This document shows positions 43,401 through 51,496 of a stretch of 64,000 bases of DNA, piece by piece. The position numbers were made by a program, and so were the translations under genes. The notes under the pieces were generated by a model, which did not search any database, was not told the origin of the DNA, and was given only the letters and a program-made list of their open reading frames with translations. This DNA comes from Salinispora pacifica CNR114 (lineage in GTDB: Bacteria; Actinomycetota; Actinomycetes; Mycobacteriales; Micromonosporaceae). The stretch is from positions 145,810-209,809 of the forward strand of contig NZ_AZWO01000008.1 of assembly GCF_000514775.1 (NCBI RefSeq), written 5' to 3'. The first letter of the stretch is position 1. Every line of letters starts with the position of its first letter.

Positions 43401-46120
43401 ACAACGCGGACCTGGTCAACCGGTTGGAAAACCGGCTACGTGGACTCGACGCCATCGTCGGGCAACTGCAACGCGACCTCACGGCCAAGGAACAGGACCT
43501 CGACCGGATCACGAGCGGTCTGGACGCGCCCTTCAAACACGCCGACGCGCTGCGCACCGCCCTCCTTCGGCTGGAGGAGGTGAACGCGCAGATCGCCGAC
43601 GCGAGCAAGTCCCAATCGCCAACGACGCCGGCTGCCTCCGCCGAGGCCATAGCGGCACCGAAGCACGTCGACCCGGCCATCATCCGCACCGGCCGTCCCG
43701 GACACCCCGACGGCAACGACACGATCCAGATCCTCACCCTCACCGCCGCCGCCATCCAGACCTACGGCTGGGTGTCCCGCCGGGACGCCGACGCCAGCGA
43801 CGGCAAACTCGTCCCAACCGCCGCCATCGTCGACACCGCCATCAACGGCGACGGGTACGACGCCACCGGGCTGCGGCAGGAACTAGAGGCCGCGGTCACC
43901 GACGAAACCCGCGCCTACGCCGTGGCGACACGCGAGTACGCCATCGCGCTATCCGAACGCGACGCGAGCGACTACGCCTACCAACTCCGGCTCGCCGCCA
44001 CGGAAGACACCGTCGGCCCACGCCACTTCGCCACCCTGGTCTCCGCCGTCTCCAGCTACCAGCGGCACCTGCAAGACCAAGCCATCCGCCACACCACGGC
44101 AACGTCCGCCTGGCAGGGCCAGAAGGGCGACAAGGTCAGCTTCGACGCCCGTGTCCTCGCCGCTCGCCGCTACAACCGACACCGACGTGGTGGCGGCCAG
44201 TCCGCCGCCACCACGCTCTACCTCGCCGACGCATCCGGAAACCTGTGGACGTGGCGAGCACCCAACCTCAACGCCTTCCGCGACGGCACATACGTCCACG
44301 TCAACGGCAAGATCAAGGGCCACGACACCACGGACGGCCACCGGCAGACCGAACTCGGCCGGTGCCTACTCACCCCGATCGACCAGCCCGCAGACTGGCC
44401 CGGGGCGCACAAGGACACCACCAACCCGCCGACAGAAGCCGCCCCACCCCCTGCTGAACCTGAACCTCGCCGTGCCGAGCCGCCGCCGGACCGGGCGCAG
44501 CAACTCACCGAGACACCTGAACCGTCGGCAGAGTCCGCGGGTACACCGCCAGCTGCCACCGTCGCCGTGACGGCACCGGTCAACCTCGATGCCTGGGCTG
44601 CCGGCCCCGGGACACGCGCGAGCGCAGACGACATCACCTGGCTCTCCGACGTGCTGACCGGTCTGGCCAATGATCCCCGGACGCAGATGTGGGCGCTGGC
44701 CAACTCCCTGGACAACTTCACGCACCCATTCGCCGACATGCTCGCCAACACCTTCATGGACGCCTTCGAGGAGCGCATCGACCTCCTCCGGTGGGCCTAC
44801 TTCGGCGACAAGCAGGACCAGGCCGCGTTGCAGGAAGCCGCCACCGAAGCAGTCCACGCCGCAGTTCGATCCGCGGCCGGTGTTCAGGCCATCGCCGCTC
44901 GGGCTGAGGCGGAACCGGAGGCAACCCAGCCCGCCGGCATACCGGACGACGACGAGCCGCACGTCGATCCCGACCACACCGCAGAGCCCGAGCGCAGTGT
45001 GGGTACGCCGGGTCCCGACCAGGCAGAACCTGCAAGCAGCGATGACCTCGATCAGCGGGAGCAGCAGATCCGTTATCGCCAGATCGCACTGAAGATCGAG
45101 GAGCACGCCGCCGGATACCACCGGAGCACCGGATCAGCGCACCGCTACATCGCCGAGATGGTCGACGCTACCCCAACGGAACTGGAGTGGATCAAGACCC
45201 ACATCGCGGACCACCCCGAGGTACTCGGGTTTCCGTACCGCACGCCGGCGCAGTGGGATCAGGTCCGGCAGCGGCGCGGCGAAGAGGCATTTCAGCAGGC
45301 CGAGGCCGCCCACGCCGCAGGCGACCTGACCAGCGCACTGGACTGCCTCGACGAGGCACGCGCATGCGGTGTGCTCTCCCTCGCCGAGTGGCACGCGGGC
45401 CGCGAATACGTGCTCACCCACGCCACCAAGGAGATTCCGTCCCCGCCGTCCCCGCCGACCCCGAGCCCCGAGACTCCGGATCGTCGCGAAGAACCTCAGC
45501 AGCAGACGCCCCACGACGTCGCTTTCACGGACCGGCAAACCCGGGTACGGCAGCGTCAACTGGTACTCGCGCTCGAACAGTACGGCCCCGGAGACGAGCA
45601 GAACCCAGGCGACGGGCAGCGGTGTGCCGCCGAAACAGTGCGCGCGACGGAGCAGGAGCGCAAGTGGATGGCCGACTACGCACAGGCCAACCCCCAGGTG
45701 CTGGAGGGCGAACGCCTCGGCGACGCACGCATCCACGACATCAATCGCAAGGCCGGACGGAAAGCATTCGCGGCTGCCACCGAAGCGATGAGGCGCGGCG
45801 ACTTCGACCTCGCCCTAGCACGGCTCGACGACGCCGAGGTGCACTGCCCGGAAGGCCACCCGGACCGAGGCGGCACCTGGGATCACTACCGTCGTATTGT
45901 GCGATCCAAGGCAGGGGCCTCCGCCGAGGGAGAGCCGGGGACAGCCGCTCACTCGGGATCTGGGCGGAAGGATTCGGCGATACAGGAACGTTCAGGGCCG
46001 GCAGCTCTGGCGAGGGCCGGCCATGCCGCACGGCGGCCCGCGCTGACGGCCGATTCCAGCCGGGCACCGGCAGATCCTGCTCCGCCGGCGACTACCACGC
46101 GCAACGCCCATGGACGTTGA
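37409..46120 (+). CDS. Giant N6-methylase/helicase fusion (DarB-like architecture)
   Basis: 2903 residues from ATG 37409, though the start is unsettled. Residues 1-35 (IAGQLSFDDYLWARASEPDD) look real; 40-130 read poorly because another gene occupies the same DNA in another frame. From about 230 there is an N6-adenine methylase: LEPGSGSGNF near 335 and GNVPFG near 397. An SF2 helicase follows: HEVGAGKT near 1021, VDEGHL near 1182, TATPVANS near 1229 and QREGRILRQGN near 1777, interrupted at about 1410-1670 by three related repeats. The C-terminus holds two related 110-residue units (about 2550 and 2708). Comparable phage and ICE proteins protect incoming DNA. Confidence 0.8.
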   Translation: MGRKRKEIAGQLSFDDYLWARASEPDDFDELEVETSEPVRSASNESLEEPPAESVSADRGPGRVLHGTGGANRPADRGAEQDAGRPGPGAGDVPEQGRPAQQRQAERRGPGPAGDAARPGNRLEPDPLEPAAPLPGAALPPPVATASPDSTAPDIAPAQRPTNTPTAATDLLGELADLPHPAPPVPPIEPENDPVPSVRSSGFESHDAEAAPSGPRFRPTEQADLAPSGEAARIKANIAALRVLRTLQADQRPATVDEQQVLARWSGWGAAPAVFDPDRDDSTYVWAREQLAELLDETEWRAARRTTLNAHYTDASVVKVVWDAVQQLGFTGDDVLEPGSGSGNFIAFAPEHAQMVGVELDPVTAAISAALYPDARILNESFADTRLPTGAFDLVVGNVPFGKVALTDRRHNPGGHSIHDHFMIKSLHLLRPGGLMAVLTSHFSMDRANPAARREITGLADLVGAVRLPSKAMARAAGTDAVMDVLILRRREEGRPATATREWETTRRITLGEDEVRVNGYFLDRPGRVLGRLGTGGLYSGDELAVVGDRDCAPALRAALQEIVAEAQAQALTYSPARQATQSQPIAFVAAAEQQPDGYLALRKDGTFTRVINGQDEPYAPPKTQGDELRELLRLRNLAMRLLEAEAATLDDTEEIGRLRAQLGRRYDSYVSRFGPINRYNTYETGKVDEETGEPILRRVAPAQGGFRADPFSNLVYALERFDEASQVAYKSDIFTTRAIAPRAPKLGAETPEDALAICQDVYGQITLERVAWLLGLDQEDARQQLGTLVFDEPGTDRLVPAAEYLSGNVRIKLDQARAAAEQDERYAPNVEALTAVKPADLTPEEIRVRLGASWVSGETVQQFLQELLDDPTLAVEHGVGAADWTVTSKRRATTLATSTWGTERRSAVDIAEDLLKQRPVRVYDVDPVTEKRRLNADATLAAQTKATEINERFSDWLWGEPQRANAHLAIYNERFNSLVLRSYDGAKLTLPGLALTFKPHPHQYSAVARIVNEPSVGLWHEVGAGKTAEMLMGAMELRRLGLVRKPMIIVPNHMLEQFSREFLQLYPQARLLSASSADLTADRRRLFQARVTTGAWDAVIMTHRAFEQVAMSPKYQRTYLKSKIEKLERRLASADAAGQKRLVKQLESAISRAEERIKKKLNTKKDPGLTFEMMGVDYLFVDEGHLFKNLERPSRIPGMGIPGSNRSTDLDMKLRWLRETHNRVGTIATATPVANSLGEVHTMLMYLAPHLMRSLNIDEFDAWAATFGETVEGIEVVPEGGGLRMNSRFAKFYNVPELLRLLHQVADVKTAEDLALPVPALKQREDGQRLPRTVVIPASDGLSDYLTALVDRADKVRRGDVDPTDDNLLKITHNGRSAAMDLRLVPPTADEIADVLRRFEVLDDEPAAAVAANLAALWSRQRPNPLDPTTAAWPGEVWHDEGETLWSGQFDHATEQALLHLSDSHDWSAGTLSSSQILDTLTNYAGLGDPDVRQRVAEHLIDHWATEPPYAQAGRSVIWPNSVEDATGRVVWSGSLPHTLRQALAFAHLEADAGHPVTADQLAGLMDTYDRLADPAIRQRLAGELASLWSEQPPPGPHVGDDGQRAAATAWPGPVVAPPGLLWSGPFSEEVQSALLAIRGIDPEAPSKLAAAAETIARVYAEHRDDIFSDSDGQPHPRPGALQIVFSDLGVPAAGWNAYDELREQLVARGVPRGQIRFMHEAGNDAEKAALFAAARDGRISVLIGSTEKMGVGTNVQQRAVALHHLDCPWRPADLQQREGRILRQGNQNAEVEIIRYVTEGSFDGFMWQTVARKAEFIAQLMRGRLDVREIEDIGDAALSYNEVKALATGNPLLLDQAALQAEATKLERMERSHHRERDRMAWVRREREQDITILRTEIEEATAARARRIDTSGDKFRITVLGQSTGERKQGNLLLRDALKALTAPPPRGEQEVATIGGFHVVAEHRWIEAQNRRLLYVSLPDLPRAEFALSPAELDNADLVNRLENRLRGLDAIVGQLQRDLTAKEQDLDRITSGLDAPFKHADALRTALLRLEEVNAQIADASKSQSPTTPAASAEAIAAPKHVDPAIIRTGRPGHPDGNDTIQILTLTAAAIQTYGWVSRRDADASDGKLVPTAAIVDTAINGDGYDATGLRQELEAAVTDETRAYAVATREYAIALSERDASDYAYQLRLAATEDTVGPRHFATLVSAVSSYQRHLQDQAIRHTTATSAWQGQKGDKVSFDARVLAARRYNRHRRGGGQSAATTLYLADASGNLWTWRAPNLNAFRDGTYVHVNGKIKGHDTTDGHRQTELGRCLLTPIDQPADWPGAHKDTTNPPTEAAPPPAEPEPRRAEPPPDRAQQLTETPEPSAESAGTPPAATVAVTAPVNLDAWAAGPGTRASADDITWLSDVLTGLANDPRTQMWALANSLDNFTHPFADMLANTFMDAFEERIDLLRWAYFGDKQDQAALQEAATEAVHAAVRSAAGVQAIAARAEAEPEATQPAGIPDDDEPHVDPDHTAEPERSVGTPGPDQAEPASSDDLDQREQQIRYRQIALKIEEHAAGYHRSTGSAHRYIAEMVDATPTELEWIKTHIADHPEVLGFPYRTPAQWDQVRQRRGEEAFQQAEAAHAAGDLTSALDCLDEARACGVLSLAEWHAGREYVLTHATKEIPSPPSPPTPSPETPDRREEPQQQTPHDVAFTDRQTRVRQRQLVLALEQYGPGDEQNPGDGQRCAAETVRATEQERKWMADYAQANPQVLEGERLGDARIHDINRKAGRKAFAAATEAMRRGDFDLALARLDDAEVHCPEGHPDRGGTWDHYRRIVRSKAGASAEGEPGTAAHSGSGRKDSAIQERSGPAALARAGHAARRPALTADSSRAPADPAPPATTTRNAHGR
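37515..37793 (+). CDS. Small conserved-looking ORF nested in the methylase-helicase frame
   Basis: 92 residues from GTG, in another frame. The sequence (NQYAAQAMSHWRSHLPNRY, then EDPDEFFTELGEQIAQQIEEL) has the composition of a true protein, third codon positions are G/C-rich, and it resembles short proteins that precede large helicase genes in conjugative elements. The competing long frame is alanine-, glycine-, proline- and arginine-rich here, typical of a shadow. Role unknown. Confidence 0.6.
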   Translation: MNQYAAQAMSHWRSHLPNRYRQIEDPDEFFTELGEQIAQQIEELSRTLAGPDPEQETYLSKVGRLNNARLSAEGQVLREMLPDPATDLSPTR

Positions 46121-46433
46121 CCAGAACGCGACTCGCTGCCATTAGGGAACGGCCGGGCAGGGTGACCACGGGGGAAGTCACCCCGCCCGGCGATCCCGCA
46201 GCCGTAGGAGTCGCTCCGGCCGGCGACAACTGGCCAATCGGTTGTTGTCGCACCAACCTCATCTCTGCCCGAGACGCCGCGAGCGGGACCGGCCCACCCA
46301 ATCGGCATACCCGTCGTTGTGGCTCGTGAGGAGTAGGAGGATCGATCGGTGTTCGGGTAGACCGCGGACGCGGCGACGTCCATATGCGGCTCTGGACAGT
46401 TTGCTGCCCGGCACCGGAATTGACGGCCGCCTG
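46121..46433. other. Convergent intergenic region
   Basis: 313 bases between the methylase-helicase and the prepilin peptidase gene, which point at each other. It holds the terminator hairpin at 46152-46191. A possible weaker hairpin (GACAAC/GTTGTC) follows near 46230. No gene seen. Confidence 0.5.
46152..46191. terminator. Bidirectional terminator after the methylase-helicase
   Basis: 15-bp stem with one mismatch (outer GCCGGGC/GCCCGGC, inner GGGTGAC/GTCACCC) and a 10-base loop, between two convergent genes. Confidence 0.75.
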
Positions 46434-47198
46434 TCACCCGGGGCCGAGCGTGCCCCAGTGCAGCGCGACGACCACCACCATCGCGGCGAGCACCATGAAC
46501 GGCCCGTGCGGGATCGCGTCCTTGCGTCCGGCTCGCCCGGACGCGAGCAGCGCTACGGCGGTGAGCCCCGTGAGCACCAAGGCAAGGAAGGTGGCGAGCG
46601 CGACCGCAGTCCACCCTATCCAGCCGACGCCGATTCCCAGCCCGAGTGCGAGCTTGGCGTCGCCGAGACCGAGACCGCCCCGGGTCAGCAGTGACATCAG
46701 CGCATAGAACGTCGCGGCGCCGGCACCGGCTGCGAGCGCTCCGACCAACCGACGTGGCTCGCCAGAGGTGATTGCCTGTGCCCCGAAGGTGACCAGCGTG
46801 CCAGCCGCGAGCAGCGCGGTCAATCGGTCCGGTAGCCGGTGCACCGCGATGTCGACGACCACGAGCGTGCCGCCTACCAGCACGATCCAGCCGTACCCCA
46901 GCAGGACCAGCGGTTCGTCAACCATCGCCGCAAGGGCCGCCAGCGACAGGCCGGTCGCGACCTCGACCGACGCCAGCGGAGGCCCTATCCGCGCCCCGCA
47001 CCCGCGGCATTGCCCCGACCACAGCCGTGCGAGGCCTCGCCACGAAGGCCCGGCGCCGGCAACCAGGGGTTCACAACGCTCACACGCCGCGCTTCGGGCC
47101 GGTCCGTTGCGCATCGAGTAGCGGATGGCCGTCACCCGCATCACCGGGCCAGCTGCTACCGCGAGCCCGACGGTGAGCGGCACCACCAACGGATTCAT
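46434..47198 (-). CDS. Prepilin peptidase (A24 family)
   Basis: 254 residues, mostly membrane-spanning. The aspartates of the A24 family are visible: VVVDIAVHRLPDRLT near 115 and GLGLGDAKLALG near 171 (the GxGD motif). An N-terminal zinc-like CERCEP...CRGCGARIG pair of CxxC motifs is also present, as in TadV/GspO-type enzymes. It would cleave the prepilin at 54812 and TadE-like pseudopilins. Transcribed away from the pilus operon and following the winged-helix gene after 5 bases. Start taken at 47198 from the strong membrane N-terminus. Confidence 0.85.
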   Translation of the reverse strand: MNPLVVPLTVGLAVAAGPVMRVTAIRYSMRNGPARSAACERCEPLVAGAGPSWRGLARLWSGQCRGCGARIGPPLASVEVATGLSLAALAAMVDEPLVLLGYGWIVLVGGTLVVVDIAVHRLPDRLTALLAAGTLVTFGAQAITSGEPRRLVGALAAGAGAATFYALMSLLTRGGLGLGDAKLALGLGIGVGWIGWTAVALATFLALVLTGLTAVALLASGRAGRKDAIPHGPFMVLAAMVVVVALHWGTLGPG

Positions 47199-47203
47199 CC
47201 CGG

Positions 47204-47575
47204 TCACGATCCTGGTCGACGGTCCTCGTCTCGGACATGTGAGTCGCTTCGGTGCAAGGCCCGGCCCAGGTTCCGGATTGTCTCTAGCCGCCGTCGTCCC
47301 GCCCGCGTGAGTGTCAGCAGCCGATGGCCCTCTGTGAAGGTCTCTCGCGCGAGTCCGCTGTCCACGAGGCGGCGGACCGTGCGGGTGATCTCGCCGTCGC
47401 CTATACGGTTGCCCGTCCACTCGGTGATCGCGCTACCCAACTCGCCGTACCGCATCGGACGCTCGCCAAGGCAGACCACCGCTCCGATCACATGTTGATA
47501 TTGAAGAATATCCCGAATCTCCAGCAGATCTCCGAATTCCACCCCGTCCCCCGTACCGCGTTGCCTCCACGTCAT
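47204..47575 (-). CDS. HxlR-like winged-helix regulator
   Basis: 123 residues. The central part (RYGELGSAITEWTGNRIGDGEITRTVRRLVDSGLAR) followed by HRLLTLTRAGRRRLETI is the recognition helix and wing of HxlR/PadR-type regulators, although the usual HxlR cysteine is absent. It is probably the regulator of the prepilin peptidase with which it shares an operon. An internal GTG is an alternative start. Confidence 0.7.
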   Translation of the reverse strand: MTWRQRGTGDGVEFGDLLEIRDILQYQHVIGAVVCLGERPMRYGELGSAITEWTGNRIGDGEITRTVRRLVDSGLARETFTEGHRLLTLTRAGRRRLETIRNLGRALHRSDSHVRDEDRRPGS

Positions 47576-47698
47576 CGGGTGTCGGCTAGCCGACAGTAAG
47601 GCACCAGTGTGCAGGCGGTAGTGACCTTGGTGTCAAGGGAAAAGGCAAATGGATCGCGTTGTGCTCAGGCTATTCCCAATTAAAGGTGCTTATCGATT

Positions 47699-48028
47699 TT
47701 ATCCGACAGGTGTCCGTTCGACCGGATGACCCGTCTTTTGCTTGACCCCATCAAGATCGATAACGCGTTCTACCAAGGAGCAGACCTCGCGACCTTTGTT
47801 GGTCAGGGTGAGCAAGGGGCTTCCGCTGGAGTCTGGATCTGTCGACCCGCGCACGGCGCCGGTGGCCGCCAGGGTCGTAATTGCCGTGTCGATCGCATCA
47901 CCGTACGTGCACAGTTCTGGACAGTCTCGGGGCCGGCGGCCGTCCCGGGCGGCAAGAAGAACGTCAACGACCAGTGGAACGCCGAAGAAGTCAATCACGG
48001 TCTGTAATTCGCTGCGGTCGTCGGGCAT
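47699..48028 (-). CDS. Second HxlR-like winged-helix protein
   Basis: 109 residues with the same order of elements as the neighbour at 47204: LVVDVLLAARDG..., a helix pair around CTYGDAIDTAITTLAATGAV, and the wing LLTLTNKGREVCSLV. Likely a paralogue. It lies beside the divergent promoter region of the pilus operon and could control it. Confidence 0.6.
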   Translation of the reverse strand: MPDDRSELQTVIDFFGVPLVVDVLLAARDGRRPRDCPELCTYGDAIDTAITTLAATGAVRGSTDPDSSGSPLLTLTNKGREVCSLVERVIDLDGVKQKTGHPVERTPVG

Positions 48029-48577
48029 TCCCCTTTGGCTTCCCGTGAGTGGTGGTTGTATTCGCCGTCATCGTTGATCGGAACTTGATGGCCACAGTGC
48101 GACGGTGGTGAGCAGACGGTACCAAGAGGGAACTTCCCTGTCGGTTGCTGAACCCGAGGCAGTCACCGTGGCTCTTACTCAGAGTGATGGATGTTTCGTG
48201 TGCGGCCAGGCGACGGGGGCCTCTCGTGAGCGCCTCACCGACCGGCATACCGCCGACAAGCGGAAGATGCGAACACTGGTGAGCGCTCTCATGGGAGCGC
48301 ACCTGGCGGTGCGTACGTAGGGGAACGCACGGCGGCGACGTACCTAACGGTGCGTAGCGGAGCCCGTTCGTATGCGCTAAGACCAATGGGTGCGTCCGAC
48401 CGCGCGGGGGAGGTGGCAGGGGATGCCCGATCGTTCAGTGCTCAGTTTCGAGCCGCCTGGCGGCACGCACGCTGCCGGCCTGCTGTCGCTCGTTTCCGCC
48501 GACGAAGCTGGAGTGGGGACATCATCTCCACCAGTTGGGCCGTGCCGGCGCGGCCTCGGAGGCAGGGAGGCATCCAG
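48029..48577. promoter_or_regulatory. Promoter region of the pilus operon
   Basis: 549 bases between divergent units, no convincing gene. It contains a 6-bp hairpin (GCGCTC/GAGCGC near 48290) and a run of GGTGCGTA/ACGCAC words between 48305 and 48360, possible operators. The operon start is marked by GGGAGG at 48565-48570. A short frame at 48105 lacks a site and coding bias. Confidence 0.4.
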
Positions 48578-49126
48578 ATGACTCGAACCAAGATGAGCGT
48601 GTTCGTGGCCTCGCTTGGCGTGGCGCTGTGCGTGCTTGCGGGATGTACGTCGGAGCCTGCCGCCGAGCCGGAGCCCACGGCGACAGGTGGCTCGACGGCG
48701 ACCGCGGCACCGACGGTCGACGCTGTTGAGGAAGAGGCGCGGCAGGCGGTCCTCGCCGCCTACAACGGCTACCTGGAGGCGTACGTCAAGGCATCGGCCA
48801 CGGCCGACTACCGCACCAAGGAACTGGCCACGTACGTTGGCGAGCCGCTGCTCGGGCAGTTGCTGAACAACCTGTTCAACATGTCGCGCAGCGGGGTGCA
48901 CAACGAAGGTCGCCCGTCCTGGAGTCCGATGGTGACCGAGCTGCACCTCGACGCGGGCGAGGCCGTGATCCAGGACTGCTTCGACTCGACGAACTGGAAC
49001 GCCGTCGGTGGGAAGGCGCAGCCCACCGCTCAGGCGAAGAGGTACCCGGTGGTCGTGAAGGCCAAGCGGGTCAACGGCAAGTGGTACGTGTACGAGTCGA
49101 CAGCCCAGCGGAGTTCTACATGCTGA
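48578..49126 (+). CDS. Lipoprotein at the head of the pilus operon
   Basis: 182 residues. Signal peptide MTRTKMSVFVASLGVALCVL with lipobox LAGC, then a threonine/alanine linker and a soluble domain (AAYNGYLEAYVKASATADYR). The same type of NTF2-like lipoprotein occurs in the conjugation operon. GGGAGG site 7 bases before the ATG. It overlaps the next start by 7 bases, so the operon is tightly packed. Confidence 0.7.
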   Translation: MTRTKMSVFVASLGVALCVLAGCTSEPAAEPEPTATGGSTATAAPTVDAVEEEARQAVLAAYNGYLEAYVKASATADYRTKELATYVGEPLLGQLLNNLFNMSRSGVHNEGRPSWSPMVTELHLDAGEAVIQDCFDSTNWNAVGGKAQPTAQAKRYPVVVKAKRVNGKWYVYESTAQRSSTC

Positions 49127-50040
49127 GGAGTCGAATCCTGCGCGCCATCGTAGCGTCCGTTGCCGCCACTGTCGTGGTCCTGGGGTTTCAGGCTGCGCCG
49201 GCCAGAGCGGACTACTGGGTGTGTCCCCCGGTCGGGGATTGCTACCTCGTGATCGAGAAGCCCGGCGAGGGCGGCGGCGGAACGCCGCCTGGTGAAGGTG
49301 GTGGCGACGGTACGCAGGAGTGCACCTCCGGTGGCATCGTGGTGCCCTGTTGGCAGGCCGGTTGGGGGTACTTGAACCCGGCTGACGGTTGCTACTACAT
49401 CCTCGAATCGCCCCAGCCGGCCGCCGGCGATGAGGCGTGGGCCGGGCATGAGCCTGGCGATGGTGCGGTGTACCGGCAGCGCTGTTTCGGCGACGTCGTC
49501 GGCGCCTTGGTGTGGCGTGCGGACCCGCCGCCGGGCACGCCGGGCAGCCTGAGCCCGGCGGAGCTTGCAGCGCGGGCGGTCAAGGAACTGCCGATGCGAG
49601 GCGCTCAGATCGGCATCAGCCCGAGCGAGTCCGGCGCCGGGCTGGTGGGCCTGCCGGTCTGGCTGTGGAATGAGGTTACGCCGCAGACGTGGGGTCCGAT
49701 CACCGCCACCGCCTCGGTTCCCGGGATGTCCGTCACCGCTCGCGGCCAGGCCACGAAGATCACCTGGGATCTGGGCAATGGGCAGGCGGTCACCTGTGAC
49801 AACCCGGGCACCCGGTACGACAAGGCCAAGCACGGAGCGTCTCGATCGCCGACGTGCGGTTACGACGGCTACTCGCTACCCAGCCGCACCCAGCCTGACG
49901 GCCGGTACACGGTCGTCGCCACGACGACGTGGCACGTCGACTGGTGGATCGTCGGCGGCGGTGTGACGGGCACCGAGACGCTGACGCGCGAGTCCAGCAC
50001 ATCCATTCGGATCGACGAGCTACAGGTGGTGACCGGGTGA
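49120..50040 (+). CDS. Secreted protein of the pilus operon
   Basis: 306 residues. Signal peptide ends in APARA followed by DYWVCPPVGDCY, and several cysteines follow after a glycine-rich linker. No known family, but operons of this type often carry an exported protein of similar layout near the SAF gene. It may be a pilus-associated surface protein. The stop overlaps the GTG of the SAF-domain gene. Confidence 0.65.
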   Translation: MLRSRILRAIVASVAATVVVLGFQAAPARADYWVCPPVGDCYLVIEKPGEGGGGTPPGEGGGDGTQECTSGGIVVPCWQAGWGYLNPADGCYYILESPQPAAGDEAWAGHEPGDGAVYRQRCFGDVVGALVWRADPPPGTPGSLSPAELAARAVKELPMRGAQIGISPSESGAGLVGLPVWLWNEVTPQTWGPITATASVPGMSVTARGQATKITWDLGNGQAVTCDNPGTRYDKAKHGASRSPTCGYDGYSLPSRTQPDGRYTVVATTTWHVDWWIVGGGVTGTETLTRESSTSIRIDELQVVTG

Positions 50041-50693
50041 CGACGACGGACGATGTGGCAAGCCTCACCACCGTGACCATTCCGCAGCGGCGGGTAGTCC
50101 GCGAGCGCAGCGTGCGCCGAGGGCGGCTGGGCGTGGCGGTCGCCCTCATGGCGGTGTGTGCCCTCGGCGCGGTGGCGCTGTTCGGCTACGTCAGCAGAAC
50201 CCAGCCGTATCTGGCGGTCGGCAGGGACGTTCCTGTGGGAGCCCAGATCACCGCTGCCGACCTGGTGACCGTGCACCTCACCCCAGATCCGGCAATCGCC
50301 GGGGTGCCGGGCGACCGGACCGATCAGGTGATCGGCAAGTACGCCTCGGTGGCGTTGCTGTCCGGCACGTTGCTGAACGCCAATGCCCTGGTCGACAAAC
50401 CGTTCCCCGCGCCCGGTGAGCAGGTGGTCGGCGTCTCGCTGAAGGCGGGGCAGATGCCGTCGGCGCCGCTGCGGCCAGGAGCGAGCGTGTTGTTGGTGTC
50501 CACCGAGGAAGCGGCCCAGGACAAGCCGGCTGCCGCGGCGCCGACGATCAGGGCCACGGTGGTGCACGTGATCGCGGGGGCACGCGACGGCACCGCCACA
50601 GTGTCGGTCGCGGTCCGGGAAAGCGACGGACCGGTTGTCGCCCGGCTGGCCGCACAGGGTCGCTTGGTGCTGACCCTGACCTCGGGGAGTTGA
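50037..50693 (+). CDS. SAF-domain protein (CpaB/RcpC-like)
   Basis: 218 residues. One membrane helix (about 34-55) is followed by a SAF domain (YLAVGRDVPVGAQITAADL and GTLLNANALVDKPFP) and a CpaB-like C-terminal part. CpaB/RcpC proteins assist pilus extrusion in Tad systems; here with no outer membrane it likely acts in the wall. GTG start at 50037 overlaps the preceding stop. Confidence 0.78.
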   Translation: MTTTDDVASLTTVTIPQRRVVRERSVRRGRLGVAVALMAVCALGAVALFGYVSRTQPYLAVGRDVPVGAQITAADLVTVHLTPDPAIAGVPGDRTDQVIGKYASVALLSGTLLNANALVDKPFPAPGEQVVGVSLKAGQMPSAPLRPGASVLLVSTEEAAQDKPAAAAPTIRATVVHVIAGARDGTATVSVAVRESDGPVVARLAAQGRLVLTLTSGS

Positions 50694-50695
50694 CG

Positions 50696-51496
50696 ATGGC
50701 GGTCATCTGCCTCGCCAGCGCCAAGGGATCGCCTGGGGTGACCACAGCAGGGTTGGCCTTCGCGTTGACTTGGTCGCGGCCGGTGGTGCTCGCCGAGTGC
50801 GACCCGGCCGGCGGCGACATCGCGGCGGGTTACCTGCGACATCTGGAGTTGGATGGCGGGCACGGTCTGATGCAGCTCGTGGTGGCCGAGCTGCGAGGAC
50901 AGGCCGGCGAGCAGTTCTGGTCTCAACTGGTTGATCTCGACCCGCCGCGTACGCAGCGGCTGCTCCTGCCAGGTATCGCGACCCCCGCGCAGGCGGCCAG
51001 CCTCGATCCCAACTGGTACGGCCTCGCGAGCTTCTTCGCCTCCCTCGAACACGGTGACCCACGGTTCGACGTGATCGCCGACTGCGGCCGGCTCGTTGCC
51101 CCACACACGCCGTGGCCGCTGCTCAGCCGCGCCGACCTCGTCCTGCTGGCGGTGAAACCGACGCTGGCCTCACTCTTGCCTGGCCGCGCCGCCGTGCAGA
51201 CGCTACTCGCGGGTGCCGGTCCGGGCAGCGACGGCCGGATAGGGCTGCTGGTGGTCGGTGACGGCGACTACGACGACCGTGCTGTGTCCCGGCACCTCGG
51301 CGTCCCGGTGATCGCTCATCTTCCCCACGATGACCGATCCGCCCGCGTGCTTGCAGAGGGCGGCACGGTCCGCACACGGCTGCCGTTGCTTCGCGCGGCG
51401 GCAGCAGCCGAGGGAAAGGTCATGCGTGCCATCACCGGCCGGCGTGACCGCCTTCACGGCCCAGGAAAGCGGGAGGCCATCCATGCCGACGTTTGA
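50696..51496 (+). CDS. CpaE/TadZ-like P-loop protein
   Basis: 266 residues. Begins AVICLASAKGSPGVTTAGLAFA, a deviant Walker A of the MinD/ParA family, and has a later DVIADCGRL and VLLAVKPTLASLLPG. CpaE/TadZ members localise the pilus machine at the membrane. Start at ATG 50696, three bases after the previous stop; the TTG six bases earlier is less likely. Overlaps the ATPase start by 14 bases. Confidence 0.75.
   Translation: MAVICLASAKGSPGVTTAGLAFALTWSRPVVLAECDPAGGDIAAGYLRHLELDGGHGLMQLVVAELRGQAGEQFWSQLVDLDPPRTQRLLLPGIATPAQAASLDPNWYGLASFFASLEHGDPRFDVIADCGRLVAPHTPWPLLSRADLVLLAVKPTLASLLPGRAAVQTLLAGAGPGSDGRIGLLVVGDGDYDDRAVSRHLGVPVIAHLPHDDRSARVLAEGGTVRTRLPLLRAAAAAEGKVMRAITGRRDRLHGPGKREAIHADV

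Noticed and set aside
48105..48320. Short frame in the pilus operon promoter region
   Set aside because: No ribosome-binding site and weak coding bias; the region fits regulation better.
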